Notes: generated from the letters alone by a model not told the origin. A DNA stretch of 64,000 nt from Rhodocyclaceae bacterium (GCA_028713915.1 JAQTNK010000016.1:1-64000); one strand, 5' to 3'; counted from the stretch's first letter, positions 8,901-17,893 are shown. Made by a program: numbers and translations.

Positions 8901-9899
8901 GCCGCCGCGCCGTTGTCGGCGCAAGCGCAAAGCAATCAAACGGTGACGCGCACGCTGCGCCTTCTGGCGACCCAGGCCCGGCAGACGCAGGGGCCGGCGG
9001 CGCCGCCCTTGCAGGACGTGGCCGGGGAAGTCCCGATCGAACTGGTCGCCGGCGAAAATGCCATCACGGCGATCGCCTTCAACGGTGCGGGCAACCTGAA
9101 TTCGCGACCGCTGACGCGGCGCATTCAAGCCACCGGCGCGAGCCCGGCGCCACGGGTCTTCGTCCTGGCGGTCGGCATTGACCGGTTCATGTACCCCAAC
9201 CTGGCGCCCACGCTGCAATTCGCCGTCAAGGACGCCAATGACTTTGCCCACGCGGTGAGCGCCCGGCTGGGCAGCGTCTACCGCGATGCTCCGGTGGAGG
9301 TGCGCATCCTCCACGACGAGACCGCCACCCGCGAGGGCCTGCGCCAGGCGCTGGAGCAACTGCAAAAGGACGTGCGGCCCAACGACTTGCTGGTCTGGTT
9401 CGTGGCCAGCCACGGCACGCTCGACGACAACGCGCAGTACGGCATCGTGCTGCACGACTGGGATGGCCGCTTTCGCGCATCCAGCCTGTTCTCCACCGGC
9501 CAGATTCTGGAGGCCGCCCGCCGCATCCGCGCCTTCAACCAGTTCGTGATTCTGGATACCTGTCACGCCGGCGGCATCAACTCGCTGGTACGCGGCCTGT
9601 ATGACGCGCGGCTGACGGTGCTGGCACGCAACATGGGCCTGCATGTCTTCGCCTCGGCCAGCGCGACCGAAGAAGCGGTCGACGGCTATGAAGGCAATGG
9701 CTTGTTTACCCACACGCTGCTGATGGGTCTCAACACATCGGACGCCGACCAGAACGCGGACCACGTCGTGACCATCGACGAACTCGGCGAGTATGCGCGG
9801 CGCGAAACACAGCGCATCGCTCACCAGACTTTTCGCCGCAGCCAGGATCCGTTGTTGATGAATTTTGGAAAGGACGTCATCGTTTATGCAATCCAATAG
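6000..9899 (+). CDS. Exported WD40-repeat caspase-like (peptidase C14) protein
   Basis: About 1299 residues. An N-terminal signal peptide ends near AQAQG, so export is expected. Repeated WD40-like segments cover the first third (for example ALAFSPDGKLLATAA, LWRVADGQLMA) and recur before the linker WITMTPEGYFAASPE. The C-terminal domain (about 1050-1290) is caspase-like: VFVLAVGIDRF, His1138 in VASHGT and Cys1188 in LDTCHAGG make the expected catalytic pair, and a late SASATEEAV segment matches the substrate pocket region. ATG 6000 is chosen because GGAG lies 6 bases upstream; ATG 5994 is possible. It overlaps the next caspase-like gene by 14 bases, so the two are co-translated. Substrates are unknown. 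Confidence 0.88.
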   Translation: MANIRFTLALIIAALSQLAQAQGLPVRLGNAQPLVTSAEPARAEIFVQTGNSQHVTVARFSADGQWIASCDGLGSVVAWDATSGREFREVHRHTGMCLGVDFTPDGRNVISAGGASSGNEVVMSRLVDGATLQTWRGHPGQVRDVVATSDGRGAWSLGERDGLRRWQMGVAAPLSKISVVLPGEDTQDAPAASAMAMTHNQQTVFVARTDGSILRIDLGADKANPVVKLAPGPEAISALALSPDERVLAVAYGSLMGSRHRDVLLLDTATGAEMSRLKGHLGNVFALAFSPDGKLLATAAQIDLAELLAGKLADVRQHESVRLWRVADGQLMADVPNQRNVMGGPFVRGSLDFSRGPAAADGGPRLVLGMWDEAARVYELSGPPAAAAASTAAPRQEAAGQPAMRLVHTLEGRGLAPRQLHVSDAKARLLVADGRPRIAPAETFLDAATVRGEFGRAADWTEERLKKLNLLYAGRGWLTQVQRASLWDLNTGRLERVIDWQRSPTTDLGVDAQGNFVSSAPLFPQTVMVAPLKTRLVREATVDMDGQISYRHFSYEPWDGPADEIFLPPPAATSSTGNAPTTERPVHAGAYATELVIQSPAQRWSVIAGVPVQDAKAAAPNVLSPRLFVVERLADGSRRHRYDIAAPGVVRAMAVAADERTLWVAGTTRGMPYNGDHEGWLMAIDLADGSIGRVWPLSRGVTVDKLVPHPAGRWVLSNGATGLTVWDKKRAGTSRYHVEASAEGRNVRALAVTADGRRIVSTDLAGWTVLWDWPLNAAPVKKWSRQLAQPSPYLLSFMANDKRIVAGAGDGSVRILAAADGEEIARMMRFDNNEWITMTPEGYFAASPEADRWVNVRMGDKVYGIDQFYDVFYRPDIVERKLAGLPIEPLITVTLDDALRQPPPQVFLQLPTAAAALAGQKIIVHLQAHSLGGGVGEVRVMHNGKLVDVLNEAVTRSSPADAPARAPAAAPLSAQAQSNQTVTRTLRLLATQARQTQGPAAPPLQDVAGEVPIELVAGENAITAIAFNGAGNLNSRPLTRRIQATGASPAPRVFVLAVGIDRFMYPNLAPTLQFAVKDANDFAHAVSARLGSVYRDAPVEVRILHDETATREGLRQALEQLQKDVRPNDLLVWFVASHGTLDDNAQYGIVLHDWDGRFRASSLFSTGQILEAARRIRAFNQFVILDTCHAGGINSLVRGLYDARLTVLARNMGLHVFASASATEEAVDGYEGNGLFTHTLLMGLNTSDADQNADHVVTIDELGEYARRETQRIAHQTFRRSQDPLLMNFGKDVIVYAIQ

Positions 9900-11721
9900 G
9901 CCTTGGTTCGCCGCCGCACTGTGCATCGGCATCGTCACGCTGGCATTCGCATCGGCCCTGCCGGCCTGGGGTCAGAACGCCGCGGGCGGTACGGGCGAAA
10001 TGGGCGTCGTGCGCTGGCCCGGGGGCGACCTCTATGCGGAAGCGAATGCCTCGTCGGAAAAGATTGCCAGCGTGCCGCGCGGCGACAGCATCGAGTTCAT
10101 CCGCCGCGACGGTCTCTGGAGCATGGTGCGCTGGCGCGACAAGGACGATGTCAAGGAAGGCTGGATGAGCCGCATCTTCATCGACTGGCGGCCCGCGGCA
10201 CCGAGCGCCGCCCCCGTCTCCAGCCCCATGGTTGCGCCTGCTGCGGCAGCGGTCAGCGTAGCGGCCGTTCCCGCCAGGTCACGCGGCAGGGCCGTGATTT
10301 TCGGCATTTCGAACTACCAGGCCGACCAGCACATTCCGACGCTGACCGGCGTCCCGCTCGACATGCCAAGTGCCGCCGTCATGGCCCAGCTGATGGGCAT
10401 TTCCGCGGATCGCGTGACGATCTACCGCGACGCCGAGGCCAGCAAGGCCGGCATCGTCGCCGTCCTGAGCCAACTCGCCAAGGAAGTGGCGCCGGACGAA
10501 CCGGTGTTGGTGTACTACAGCGGTCATGGCGGACGCATCGCCGACCCCGACAACCCGGCGCGCTGCATCGAAGGACTCATTGCCTACGATGCCCAGTTTC
10601 TGACCGCCGCCGAGATGGCCGAACTGCTCCACCCGCTGGCGAAGATCACCGACAAGCTGTTCGTGTTCTTCGACTCCTGTCACTCCGGCGGCTTGTCCGC
10701 GACGCGGGCCGTCGGCGATCAACGGCTGAAGCCGAAGTTTGTCGCCCGTGGCGACCTGTCGAACTGCAGCGAAATCGTCAACGTCCTGCGCACGCCCGAG
10801 CAGGGCACCCGCGCTGCCGGCAGGCCCTACGTCTATGCCGCCGCGGCGCGCGCCGACGAGGTCTCGCTGGACGACCCCGAGAAGGGCGGCTTGGCCACTT
10901 CCAATTTCGTGCGCTGCATGGTCGAAGGCAACAATCCGCAGACGGTGGACGCGATCCGCGCTTGCGCGCAGAAGGGCATCGACTTGGCGCTGGCCGACAG
11001 TTCAAGCTTCAAGCCGCCGCACCTGGCCATCACCGGCGATCTGAATGCCATGCCGGAACAAACCGAATTGAGCAAAGCCCAACGCGAGAAGCTGTTGGCC
11101 AGCGCAACGCAGCCATCGCGCGGCGCCCAGCCTGCCGCCAGCAAGGCCGCGCAAGTCAGCATCCAGCTCGGCAGCAGGGGCTGGCCGCAGGTGGCGAATC
11201 CCCGGCAAGCCTTTGCCGCGATCGCCGCCCGCGCCGACGCGTCGCCGCTGCGGGTCAAGGCGCCCGACGCGATGAAGATCGACATCGACTCCCTTCGCCT
11301 TGAAGTGCAGGCGCCCGCGGAGGGCTATCTCTACCTGTTCGAAGCCACCGCCGACGGCAAGAGCGCCGTGCTGCTGTTTCCCAATCTGGTCGATCGCGAT
11401 CATCGCGTGACAGCCGGCGAGGTGCTGCACCTGCCTCGCAGCAGTTGGCCGCTGGTGTCCGGCGGCCCGGAAGGCGAGACCCAGCTGCTGGTGGTGTTCG
11501 CCCGCGCCGAGCGCGACATTGCGCAACTCGTCGGCGAGGAAGCCGGACCCTTCCTGGATCTCGCCGTCTCGCCCGCCGGCATGCAGGCGCTGGCGCTCGC
11601 GATTAGCCGGTCGGCCTACGCCGACGAGGCGAATTGCCTGGGCCGCGCCAAGCCGGCAGTCCAGTGCGACGCCCGCTATTCGGCGACGCTCAAGGTCATC
11701 AAAGAGACGGCCGATCGCTAG
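9886..11721 (+). CDS. Exported SH3-caspase-DUF4384 protein
   Basis: 611 residues starting inside the end of the previous gene. A signal peptide covers about residues 1-33. An SH3-like segment follows (about 43-105: GGDLYAEANASSEKIASV, DGLWSMVRW, GWMSRIFIDW), then a caspase-like domain (about 135-400) with GRAVIFGISNYQ, His214 in YYSGHGG and Cys265 in FFDSCHSGG. The C-terminal part (about 430-560) resembles DUF4384, with LEVQAPAEGYLYLFE and LLFPN, a domain often joined to caspase-like and surface proteins. Probably acts in the periplasm with the WD40 partner. The ATG falls within the overlapping stop region of the upstream gene, a sign of translational coupling. Confidence 0.88.
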   Translation: MQSNRPWFAAALCIGIVTLAFASALPAWGQNAAGGTGEMGVVRWPGGDLYAEANASSEKIASVPRGDSIEFIRRDGLWSMVRWRDKDDVKEGWMSRIFIDWRPAAPSAAPVSSPMVAPAAAAVSVAAVPARSRGRAVIFGISNYQADQHIPTLTGVPLDMPSAAVMAQLMGISADRVTIYRDAEASKAGIVAVLSQLAKEVAPDEPVLVYYSGHGGRIADPDNPARCIEGLIAYDAQFLTAAEMAELLHPLAKITDKLFVFFDSCHSGGLSATRAVGDQRLKPKFVARGDLSNCSEIVNVLRTPEQGTRAAGRPYVYAAAARADEVSLDDPEKGGLATSNFVRCMVEGNNPQTVDAIRACAQKGIDLALADSSSFKPPHLAITGDLNAMPEQTELSKAQREKLLASATQPSRGAQPAASKAAQVSIQLGSRGWPQVANPRQAFAAIAARADASPLRVKAPDAMKIDIDSLRLEVQAPAEGYLYLFEATADGKSAVLLFPNLVDRDHRVTAGEVLHLPRSSWPLVSGGPEGETQLLVVFARAERDIAQLVGEEAGPFLDLAVSPAGMQALALAISRSAYADEANCLGRAKPAVQCDARYSATLKVIKETADR

Positions 11722-11778
11722 CAGCCCGCCCGAAGTTGGACAACCGCAACGACTGCAAAAGCCGTCGGACGGCCGCTT

Positions 11779-11808
11779 GGCACCGCGGCCATCCTGGGCC
11801 GCGGTGCC
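11779..11808. terminator. Perfect 12-bp hairpin between convergent genes
   Basis: Arms GGCACCGCGGCC and GGCCGCGGTGCC with a 6-base loop. It sits between the end of the caspase-like gene (11721, plus) and the end of the membrane-protein gene (11812, minus), the place for a shared bidirectional terminator. There is no T-run, so efficiency is uncertain. Confidence 0.6.
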
Positions 11809-11811
11809 AGC

Positions 11812-12915
11812 CTAGAGGCCGTTGTCGCGCTCTCGGCCGCGCAGTGCGCTGATGGCCGTGGCCAACAGGAACAGCGCGAGAGCCGCGGCGTTGCCCAGCC
11901 CGCCCCAGGCGCGCCATTCGGGCCGCCCCGCAAGATCGCCGTCGATTCGCAACAGCAGCGTCGCGTTCAACAGCGCGAGATGGACGTAGAACCATGGCGT
12001 GTAGGGCACGGCGATGCCCAGGACGGCCGGCAGCATGAGGGAGGCGTGGCCGACCACCATGGCGACGACGAAACCAAGGAAAACCGCGTGCAGCGCCGCG
12101 TCGTAGAGCGGGCCGTATGAGCCGGCGAATGGCAGCAACAGGCCGCCGACGCCGAGCCAGACGTAGCCGCCGACCAGGCAGACGGAGCTGAAGCGCATCT
12201 GGCCGTGATGGCGCAGATTGCGGCGCGCGACGTCATTGACCAGCAGCCAGAGCGACAGCCCGACCAGCGCGACGCCGATCAGCGTGGCGCCGGCTTGCCA
12301 GTGGAAAGGCAAGATCAGCGCGCCGACTGGCAGCAGCAGCGCCGCTGCCGCCAGCAGCGCCAGCGGCGCGGTGGCGGGGAGGCGCAGATGCGAAAGTTCG
12401 AGCCGTTCCCCGCTGATGGTGAGGACGAGAAATGCCAGCCACGCGCCGACCGCTTCGCTGGCCGGAAATCCCGCCAGCCAGACCAGGTTGCCGGCGACCC
12501 CGCAGAGCGCGCCGGCCAGCGCCATCACGGCGTGCGGGGCCGGCTGGCGGCGGAAAGAAGCGAAGGCGAGGGCGGCCAGCACGGCGCTGCCGGCCACCAG
12601 CAGCGCTGCGGAGAACGGATGGGGGGCGCCCAGCGCCGTGGCCAGCCCGCCCACTCCGGCGCAGGCCGGGCCGAGGTAAGCGAGCCGGCGCGCGCAGGCG
12701 GCGCGCTCCATCCCGATGACCGTGCCGAAGAACGCCGCCACCATGAGTGCGCCGTGGAACGTCGCGGGTTGGGTACCCGGCAGCGGCGGCTCCCAACCGA
12801 GGCGCCAAAGGCCGCCGAGCACGCCGAAGGCAAGGCTGACGAGGCCCAGCACCAAAAGCGGTGCACGTTGCGATGGCCGAAGGTTCCGGTCCGACGTGGA
12901 TGCGTCTTCTTGCAT
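11812..12915 (-). CDS. Multi-pass membrane protein, NnrS-like, function uncertain
   Basis: 367 residues with about eleven or twelve hydrophobic helices. Conserved-looking His-containing helices are FHGALMVAAFFGTVIGMERA near the start and LHAVFLGFVVAMVVGHASLM in the second half; this arrangement recalls NnrS-type heme-copper membrane proteins linked to nitric oxide stress, but the match is by eye only. ATG at 12915 is used; a GTG further up (12987) would add 24 residues with no hydrophobic content. The neighbours are a caspase-like pair (convergent) and a chemoreceptor (divergent). Could instead be an uncharacterised transporter-like family. Confidence 0.5.
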   Translation of the reverse strand: MQEDASTSDRNLRPSQRAPLLVLGLVSLAFGVLGGLWRLGWEPPLPGTQPATFHGALMVAAFFGTVIGMERAACARRLAYLGPACAGVGGLATALGAPHPFSAALLVAGSAVLAALAFASFRRQPAPHAVMALAGALCGVAGNLVWLAGFPASEAVGAWLAFLVLTISGERLELSHLRLPATAPLALLAAAALLLPVGALILPFHWQAGATLIGVALVGLSLWLLVNDVARRNLRHHGQMRFSSVCLVGGYVWLGVGGLLLPFAGSYGPLYDAALHAVFLGFVVAMVVGHASLMLPAVLGIAVPYTPWFYVHLALLNATLLLRIDGDLAGRPEWRAWGGLGNAAALALFLLATAISALRGRERDNGL

Positions 12916-13152
12916 GAGTGTTCTTGCTTTTCTCGAAGGGCACAGTTTAGCCAATAACGGCCGGACTGACGGAAGATCGGCCCGCACCGCGCGGATTATC
13001 CATATTTCGGGCTGGCGCCCGAGCGCACCGCGAACGCCGATCCGGCGGCCATTTCCGCTCGCTCTTCCGCCGGCATTGCCGCGCCCAGCTTGACGTCGGA
13101 CATAAAACCGCGTTGAATTCGTCTATTACTAAAATATATGGTCGGAGGGGCG

Positions 13153-14949
13153 ATGGAATTCTTCTGGAAATTCTACGATTGGAACGAACGCACGTTCTGG
13201 AATTCGCTCACCAAGAAGTTGATGAGCTTTTTGGTGCTGTTTTTCATCGACGTCGGCTTTCTCGCCGTATTTTTCTATCACAAGCAACTCGTCGCCGAAG
13301 CCATGACGAAGGCCGGCGCCGCTGCGGAATTGACCCGGCAAGTGGCGGCCGTGCTCGACGACGGCTTCATGCTGATGGTCGTGCTGACCCTCGTCGCATT
13401 GGCCTGGAATGTCCTTCAGATCCTCTATCTGCGCCATTTGATCGTGCGGCCGATCCGGTCCATTTCCGCAGTTTTCGACGAAATCGCCGGCGGCGAGGGC
13501 GATTTCTCGCGCAACCTGCCGACGGTGACGCACGACGAGTTGCGCACGCTGGCGGAAAGCTACAACCGCTTCGCCGACAAGATGCGCCAGATCATCAGCG
13601 AAGTCCGCAAGATGAGCGTCAGCATCGCCCGCGAAGCGGTGTGCGTGAAGAAGACCGTCGCCGCGACGGCGACGCGGGCGGCGCGCCAGGGCGAAATCAC
13701 CGAAGCGGTGTTCGGCGCCAGCACCGAAGCGACGCAGGCCATCCATGAGGTCTCGGTGTCGACCGAGTTGATCTCCCATTCGACCGGCGCCAATCTCGAC
13801 GCGGCTCATGCCTCGCTCGAAGAAACGCTGCAGATCGTCGGCAAGGTGCAGATGGTGAGCGAGCGGCTGTCGCGCTTCAACGATACCGTCGGCAACCTGG
13901 CGCAGCGTTCGGACAGCGTGCGCCAGATCGCGGCGCTGATCAAGGACGTCGCCGACCAGACCAACCTGCTGGCGCTCAATGCCGCCATCGAGGCGGCGCG
14001 CGCCGGCGAAGCGGGCCGGGGCTTTGCCGTCGTCGCCGACGAAGTGCGCAAGCTGTCCGAGCGCGTGAACGTCGCCACCCAGGAAATCAATGACAACATT
14101 GCCGGCATGAGCGCCCTGGTGAAGAGTACGCAAAGCGAGAACGAACTCATCAACGCCGACATCCGCGACACGCGGGCAGTGGTCGAGCGTTCCTCCGGGG
14201 AATTCCGCAAGATGGTGTCCGACTTCGAGCGCACCAGCGACCAGTTGAACCAGATCGCCGCCGCCATGGAAGAGCTGACGGCCACCAACGGCCAGGTGCA
14301 CGACGCGGTCACGCAGGTTCACGCGCTGTCGGCGGAAGTCACCGGCAGCATGAAGTCATCCGAGGAATCGACGCTGACGCTGGCAACGGCGACCGAGAGC
14401 GTCCAGGAGCTGGTGTCGCGCTTCAAGATCGGCCGCGGCGCGTTCGATTTCAACGTCGACCAGGCGCACATCTTCCGCGCGGCGATCGAGCAAAAGCTCG
14501 GCGAGCTGGCGGGCGGCGGCGTCGACATCTGGGACCAGCGCTACCGGCCCGTGGCGGGGACCAACCCGCAGAAATACGACGTCAGCTACGTGCGCGCCTT
14601 CGAGCAGCAGGTGCAGCCCTTGCTCGAGAAATGCCTGCAATCCTTGCGCGGCGGCTCCTATGCCATCATCACCGACGTCAAAGGCTATGCGGCGATCCAC
14701 AACAGCAAGTTCTCCAAGCCGCTGACCGGCGATCAGCAGGCCGACCTCGTCGGCAACCGCACGCGCCGGCTTTGGCAAGACCCGACCGGCCAGCGCAGCG
14801 CGAAGAACACCATGCCCTTGCTGCTGCAAACGTACGCCCGCGATACCGGCGAAATCCTCTCGGAAATCGACATGCCGATCATGATCGCGGGCCGTCACTG
14901 GGGCAATGTGCGCATCGGCTGCGACAGCAACGTCCTGCTGGAAGGGTGA
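13153..14949 (+). CDS. Methyl-accepting chemotaxis protein with C-terminal sensor domain
   Basis: 598 residues, ATG at 13153 preceded by GGAGGGG. Two transmembrane helices (about 20-42 and 70-93) enclose only a short periplasmic loop. A HAMP-like segment follows ([19 protein letters not shown]), then the signalling coiled coil with the conserved tip [20 protein letters not shown] near residue 265. After the coil, residues about 430-598 form an extra cytoplasmic domain with [30 protein letters not shown] and HWGNVRIGC, resembling Cache/PAS-like sensor modules placed at the C-terminus in many betaproteobacterial receptors. So the signal is probably sensed inside the cell. No che genes are nearby. 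Confidence 0.9.
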   Translation: MEFFWKFYDWNERTFWNSLTKKLMSFLVLFFIDVGFLAVFFYHKQLVAEAMTKAGAAAELTRQVAAVLDDGFMLMVVLTLVALAWNVLQILYLRHLIVRPIRSISAVFDEIAGGEGDFSRNLPTVTHDELRTLAESYNRFADKMRQIISEVRKMSVSIAREAVCVKKTVAATATRAARQGEITEAVFGASTEATQAIHEVSVSTELISHSTGANLDAAHASLEETLQIVGKVQMVSERLSRFNDTVGNLAQRSDSVRQIAALIKDVADQTNLLALNAAIEAARAGEAGRGFAVVADEVRKLSERVNVATQEINDNIAGMSALVKSTQSENELINADIRDTRAVVERSSGEFRKMVSDFERTSDQLNQIAAAMEELTATNGQVHDAVTQVHALSAEVTGSMKSSEESTLTLATATESVQELVSRFKIGRGAFDFNVDQAHIFRAAIEQKLGELAGGGVDIWDQRYRPVAGTNPQKYDVSYVRAFEQQVQPLLEKCLQSLRGGSYAIITDVKGYAAIHNSKFSKPLTGDQQADLVGNRTRRLWQDPTGQRSAKNTMPLLLQTYARDTGEILSEIDMPIMIAGRHWGNVRIGCDSNVLLEG

Positions 14950-15033
14950 AGCCGCGCGGCGCGCACGTGAGGCAAATTGTCGCAGGTGCTTGCGCTGACG
15001 AAGCCGGCTGTCCGGATGCGGGATAATCCCGCC

Positions 15034-16302
15034 ATGCCGACATCGTTCCCCGACCGCGAGAGCACGCGCGCCACGCTGCGCCGCCTGGTGCATCTGCGCT
15101 GGATCCTGCTCGCGGCGTCGCTCGTCGCCATCCTGGTCGTGCCGGCGTGGCTGGACATTCCGCTGCCGCTGTTGCCGCTGTTGCTCGCCCTGGCGCTGCT
15201 GGCGGTCTTCAATGCCCTCGCGGCGCGGCGGCTGCAACGGGAGGCGACGCTGACGCCGCAGGCGCTGGGCGTCCAGCTCGGCGTCGATCTCGTCGTTCTC
15301 GGCGTGCTGCTGTTCCTCACCGGCGGCGGCGCCAATCCGCTGGTTTCGCTGCTGTTGCTGCCGGTCGCGGCGGCGGCGCTGATCCTGCCGTGGCCGTGGG
15401 TGGCCGGCATCGCCGGCGGCGCCATCGCGCTCTACTCCTTCCTCGCCGTGTGGTTCGTCCCCTTGCGCATCGCCGATGCGCAGCGCGCCACCAGTCTCCA
15501 CCTGGCCGGCATGTGGCTGACCTTCGTCGTCTCCGTGATCCTGATCGCCTGGCTCATCGTGCGCATGACGGCCCTGATCCGCAGCCGCGATGCGGCGCTC
15601 GCCGCGGCGCGCGAGCAGGCGTTGCGCGACGAGCGCGTCGTCGCCCTGGGCGCGCTGGCCGCCGGCGCGGCGCACGAACTCGGCACGCCGCTGGCGACCA
15701 TGGCGGTGATCGCCGGCGAACTGGCGAACGAGCCGGGCCTGCCGGCCGCTGTAGGCGAGGATCTGGCCCTGCTGCGGCGGCAAGTCGCGGCCTGCAAGGC
15801 CATCGTCACCAGCCTGGCCGAGCGTGCCGGTGCGGCGCGCCTCGAAGGCGCACGCGCGGTGGCGGCCGACCGCTGGGCGGCGGAAGTGGTCGAGCGCTGG
15901 CAGGCGACGCGGCCGCGGGCTTCCTGCACCGTCGCCATCGCCGGACCGGTGCCGGCGCCGCAGATCGCCGTGGACGCGACGCTGGAGCAGGCCCTCGCCA
16001 ATCTGCTCAACAACGCCGCCAATGCCAGCCCGGAACCCATCGCGCTGCGGCTGGCCTGGAACGAGCACACGCTGAGCGCCGAAGTGGCCGACCGCGGTCC
16101 GGGTTTCCCCGCCCAGGTGCTGGCGCAGGCCGGCCGGGCGCCGCTGTTGTCGACGACGGGCGGCGCCGGCATCGGCCTGCTGCTGGCCCACGCCGCGGTC
16201 AGCCGCATCGGCGGCAAGCTCACGCTGGAAAATCGCGGCGGCGGTATCGCCCGCATCGAACTGCCGCTGGCCGGCAGTGTTACCCAAAGGGTGAGTGCAT
16301 GA
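15034..16302 (+). CDS. regB: RegB/PrrB-type redox sensor histidine kinase
   Basis: 422 residues with about six N-terminal membrane helices, then a kinase core. The phospho-acceptor box GAAHELGTPLATMAVI has His214. A cysteine lies exactly 40 residues later (Cys254, in VAACKAIVTSL), the same spacing as His225 and redox-active Cys265 of Rhodobacter RegB. The membrane part holds GGGANPL, close to the quinone-binding GGxxNPF heptapeptide. N-box NLLNNAANASP and G-boxes (DRGPGF, GGAGIGLLLA) are intact. The stop overlaps the response regulator start (ATGA). The start is unsure; ATG 15016 is also possible. It probably reports quinone or oxygen status. Confidence 0.88.
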   Translation: MPTSFPDRESTRATLRRLVHLRWILLAASLVAILVVPAWLDIPLPLLPLLLALALLAVFNALAARRLQREATLTPQALGVQLGVDLVVLGVLLFLTGGGANPLVSLLLLPVAAAALILPWPWVAGIAGGAIALYSFLAVWFVPLRIADAQRATSLHLAGMWLTFVVSVILIAWLIVRMTALIRSRDAALAAAREQALRDERVVALGALAAGAAHELGTPLATMAVIAGELANEPGLPAAVGEDLALLRRQVAACKAIVTSLAERAGAARLEGARAVAADRWAAEVVERWQATRPRASCTVAIAGPVPAPQIAVDATLEQALANLLNNAANASPEPIALRLAWNEHTLSAEVADRGPGFPAQVLAQAGRAPLLSTTGGAGIGLLLAHAAVSRIGGKLTLENRGGGIARIELPLAGSVTQRVSA

Positions 16303-16829
16303 GCGAACGCATCCTCGTCATCGACGACGACCCGACTTTCAATGCCGTGCTGACGCGGGCGCTGGTGCGCCGCGGCTACGACGCCCAGGGCGTGCTGAGC
16401 GCCGAGGCAGCGCTGGCGGTGCTGCGCAGCGATGCGCCGACGCAAGTGGTGCTCGACCTCAACCTCGGCGGCACGTCAGGGCTGGCGCTGATCCGGCCGC
16501 TGCTGGAGGCCAATGCCGCCTGCCGCATTGTCGTCCTGACCGGCTACGCCAGCATCGCCACCGCGGTCGACGCCATCAAGCTCGGCGCCTTGCAGTACCT
16601 GGCGAAGCCGGTGGAAGTGGCGGCCGTGCTCGCCGCCTTCGCCGACGGGCAGCCGCAGACGGCCGCGGCCGTCGACGACATGCCGCTGTCGGTGGATCGC
16701 CTCGAATGGGAACACATCCAGCGCGTCCTGCGCGACCATGACAACAACATATCGGCGACGGCGCGCGCCTTGAACATGCACCGCCGCACGCTCCAGCGCA
16801 AATTGATGAAGCGGCCGGCGAAGCAATAG
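16299..16829 (+). CDS. regA: RegA/PrrA-type response regulator
   Basis: 176 residues: a receiver domain (1-120, acidic pair DDD at 10-12, phospho-acceptor Asp53 in VLDLNLGG, Lys in YLAKPVE), a short linker, and a Fis-like helix-turn-helix (about 135-172, NNISATARALNMHRRTLQRKL) typical of RegA/PrrA/ActR. It is coupled to the sensor kinase by an ATGA overlap. RegA-type regulators control respiratory, nitrogen and carbon genes. The adjacent copper-chaperone, SCO1 and heme A genes are plausible targets, as SCO1-like senC neighbours regA in Rhodobacter; that link is inference here. Confidence 0.9.
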   Translation: MSERILVIDDDPTFNAVLTRALVRRGYDAQGVLSAEAALAVLRSDAPTQVVLDLNLGGTSGLALIRPLLEANAACRIVVLTGYASIATAVDAIKLGALQYLAKPVEVAAVLAAFADGQPQTAAAVDDMPLSVDRLEWEHIQRVLRDHDNNISATARALNMHRRTLQRKLMKRPAKQ

Positions 16830-16852
16830 CGCCCGGCGCGCGGCGCCGGGCG
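16830..16852. terminator. 9-bp GC-rich hairpin between convergent genes
   Basis: Arms CGCCCGGCG and CGCCGGGCG with a 5-base loop, between the response regulator end (16829, plus) and the PCuAC gene end (16862, minus). Position fits a shared terminator; no T-run. Confidence 0.5.
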
Positions 16853-16861
16853 GCGGCGACA

Positions 16862-17344
16862 TCAATGCATTTGGGAGTGATCCATCATCGGCATCGACAT
16901 CGACGCGGCTTGCGGCTTCTTCACCGGCGCCTCGACCTGCTTGCTGCTGCCGTCCGCGAAGCGCAGCGTGAGCGTGACCTTGTCGCCTTCCTTCATGGCC
17001 ACCGGATCGATCATCATGATGTGGTAGCTGCCCGGCTGCAAGGCGGTCTCGCCCTTGGCCTTGATGTCGATGGCCGAGACCTGGCGCATCTCCATGACGC
17101 CGCCCTTGTCGACGTGGCTGTGCAGCTCGACGCTCTTGGCCGCCGCGCTTTCCGCCTTGACGAGCGTGGCATCGGCATTGCCGTTGTTCTTCAGCGTCAT
17201 GAAGGCGGCGGTGGCCTTGGCGCCGGGCGGGATCAGGCGCACATAGGGATCGACGACCTGCACGCTGTCGGCGGTGCCGGCGGCGAATGCGGCGGCGCTG
17301 GCGGTCATCAGCAGGGCGAAGCAGAGGCGGGGCGCGAGGTTCAT
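16862..17344 (-). CDS. Periplasmic copper chaperone PCu(A)C
   Basis: 160 residues with a cleavable signal peptide (cut near AFAAG). The copper-binding pattern of the PCu(A)C family is present: ELHSHVDKGGVMEMRQV followed by GSYHIMMID, giving the His/Met ligands of a Cu(I) site. The tail is extra rich in Met and His (MSMPMMDHSQMH), a further metal-binding sign. These proteins deliver copper to the CuA centre of cytochrome c oxidase together with SCO1. It follows the small membrane-anchored gene at 17362 with a 17-base gap, and SCO1, TlpA and heme A genes are nearby. Confidence 0.92.
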   Translation of the reverse strand: MNLAPRLCFALLMTASAAAFAAGTADSVQVVDPYVRLIPPGAKATAAFMTLKNNGNADATLVKAESAAAKSVELHSHVDKGGVMEMRQVSAIDIKAKGETALQPGSYHIMMIDPVAMKEGDKVTLTLRFADGSSKQVEAPVKKPQAASMSMPMMDHSQMH

Positions 17345-17361
17345 GACAACTCCTTGGGTGG

Positions 17362-17835
17362 TTAATGCGGGGGCGAGTCGAAGCGGAAGGGCACGGCGAT
17401 GCGCTGGCGATCGGTTTCCAGCAGCACCGTCGCGCGCCAGGACATGGCGCCGCTGACGCAGACCGGCAGGCTGGCGGAGCCGGCAAAGCGGCCGGCGCCG
17501 GATGCCGTCAGGTCGGCGCGGTTGTAGCCCATGTTCATGGTGGCACCGGCGAGGTCGAGCGCTGCTTTCTTCGCCTCGACGCCGGCGACGCGGACTTCGA
17601 TGTCGAACGGCCGCAGCGTGGGGATCGGCTGCGGCGTGATCGCCAGCTCGACGCGCCCGCCGCCCGGCAGCGTGGCGCCGCAGGCCTGGCGATGCAGGTC
17701 GCAGCCGGCATCGGGGTTCGCGGTGACGTCGCTCTTCGGCAGCAGCAGCGGCGAGAACCAATAGCCGGCGGCGCCGACCAGCAGCAATGCCAGGATGATG
17801 GCGGCGTCGACGAGCAGATTCTTGTTGGCGGGCAC
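17362..17835 (-). CDS. Membrane-anchored periplasmic protein, FixH/YtkA-like
   Basis: 157 residues: one N-terminal membrane segment (about 9-32) and a periplasmic beta-rich domain. The motif ATMNMGYNR (Met-x-Met-Gly) and the closing SGAMSWRATVLLE resemble YtkA/FixH-like domains found with copper and oxidase assembly genes. Three cysteines (CDLHRQAC and PVCVSG) could bind metal or form disulfides. It sits directly upstream of the PCu(A)C gene in the same direction and is divergent from the TlpA gene. The role in copper handling or oxidase assembly is inferred from neighbours. Confidence 0.6.
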   Translation of the reverse strand: MPANKNLLVDAAIILALLLVGAAGYWFSPLLLPKSDVTANPDAGCDLHRQACGATLPGGGRVELAITPQPIPTLRPFDIEVRVAGVEAKKAALDLAGATMNMGYNRADLTASGAGRFAGSASLPVCVSGAMSWRATVLLETDRQRIAVPFRFDSPPH

Positions 17836-17893
17836 GGGCGCGAGTGGGGACGTTAACAGGCGGCGAGTTTAACCCGTCGCCCGCCCGGGCCGC

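Noticed and set aside
7722-9938. 738-codon antisense frame over the WD40/caspase gene
   Set aside because: Low-complexity Arg/Gly/His-rich translation without any motif.
14356-16287. 643-codon antisense frame over the MCP and RegB genes
   Set aside because: Shadow of GC-rich coding sequence, rich in Gln, Arg and Gly.
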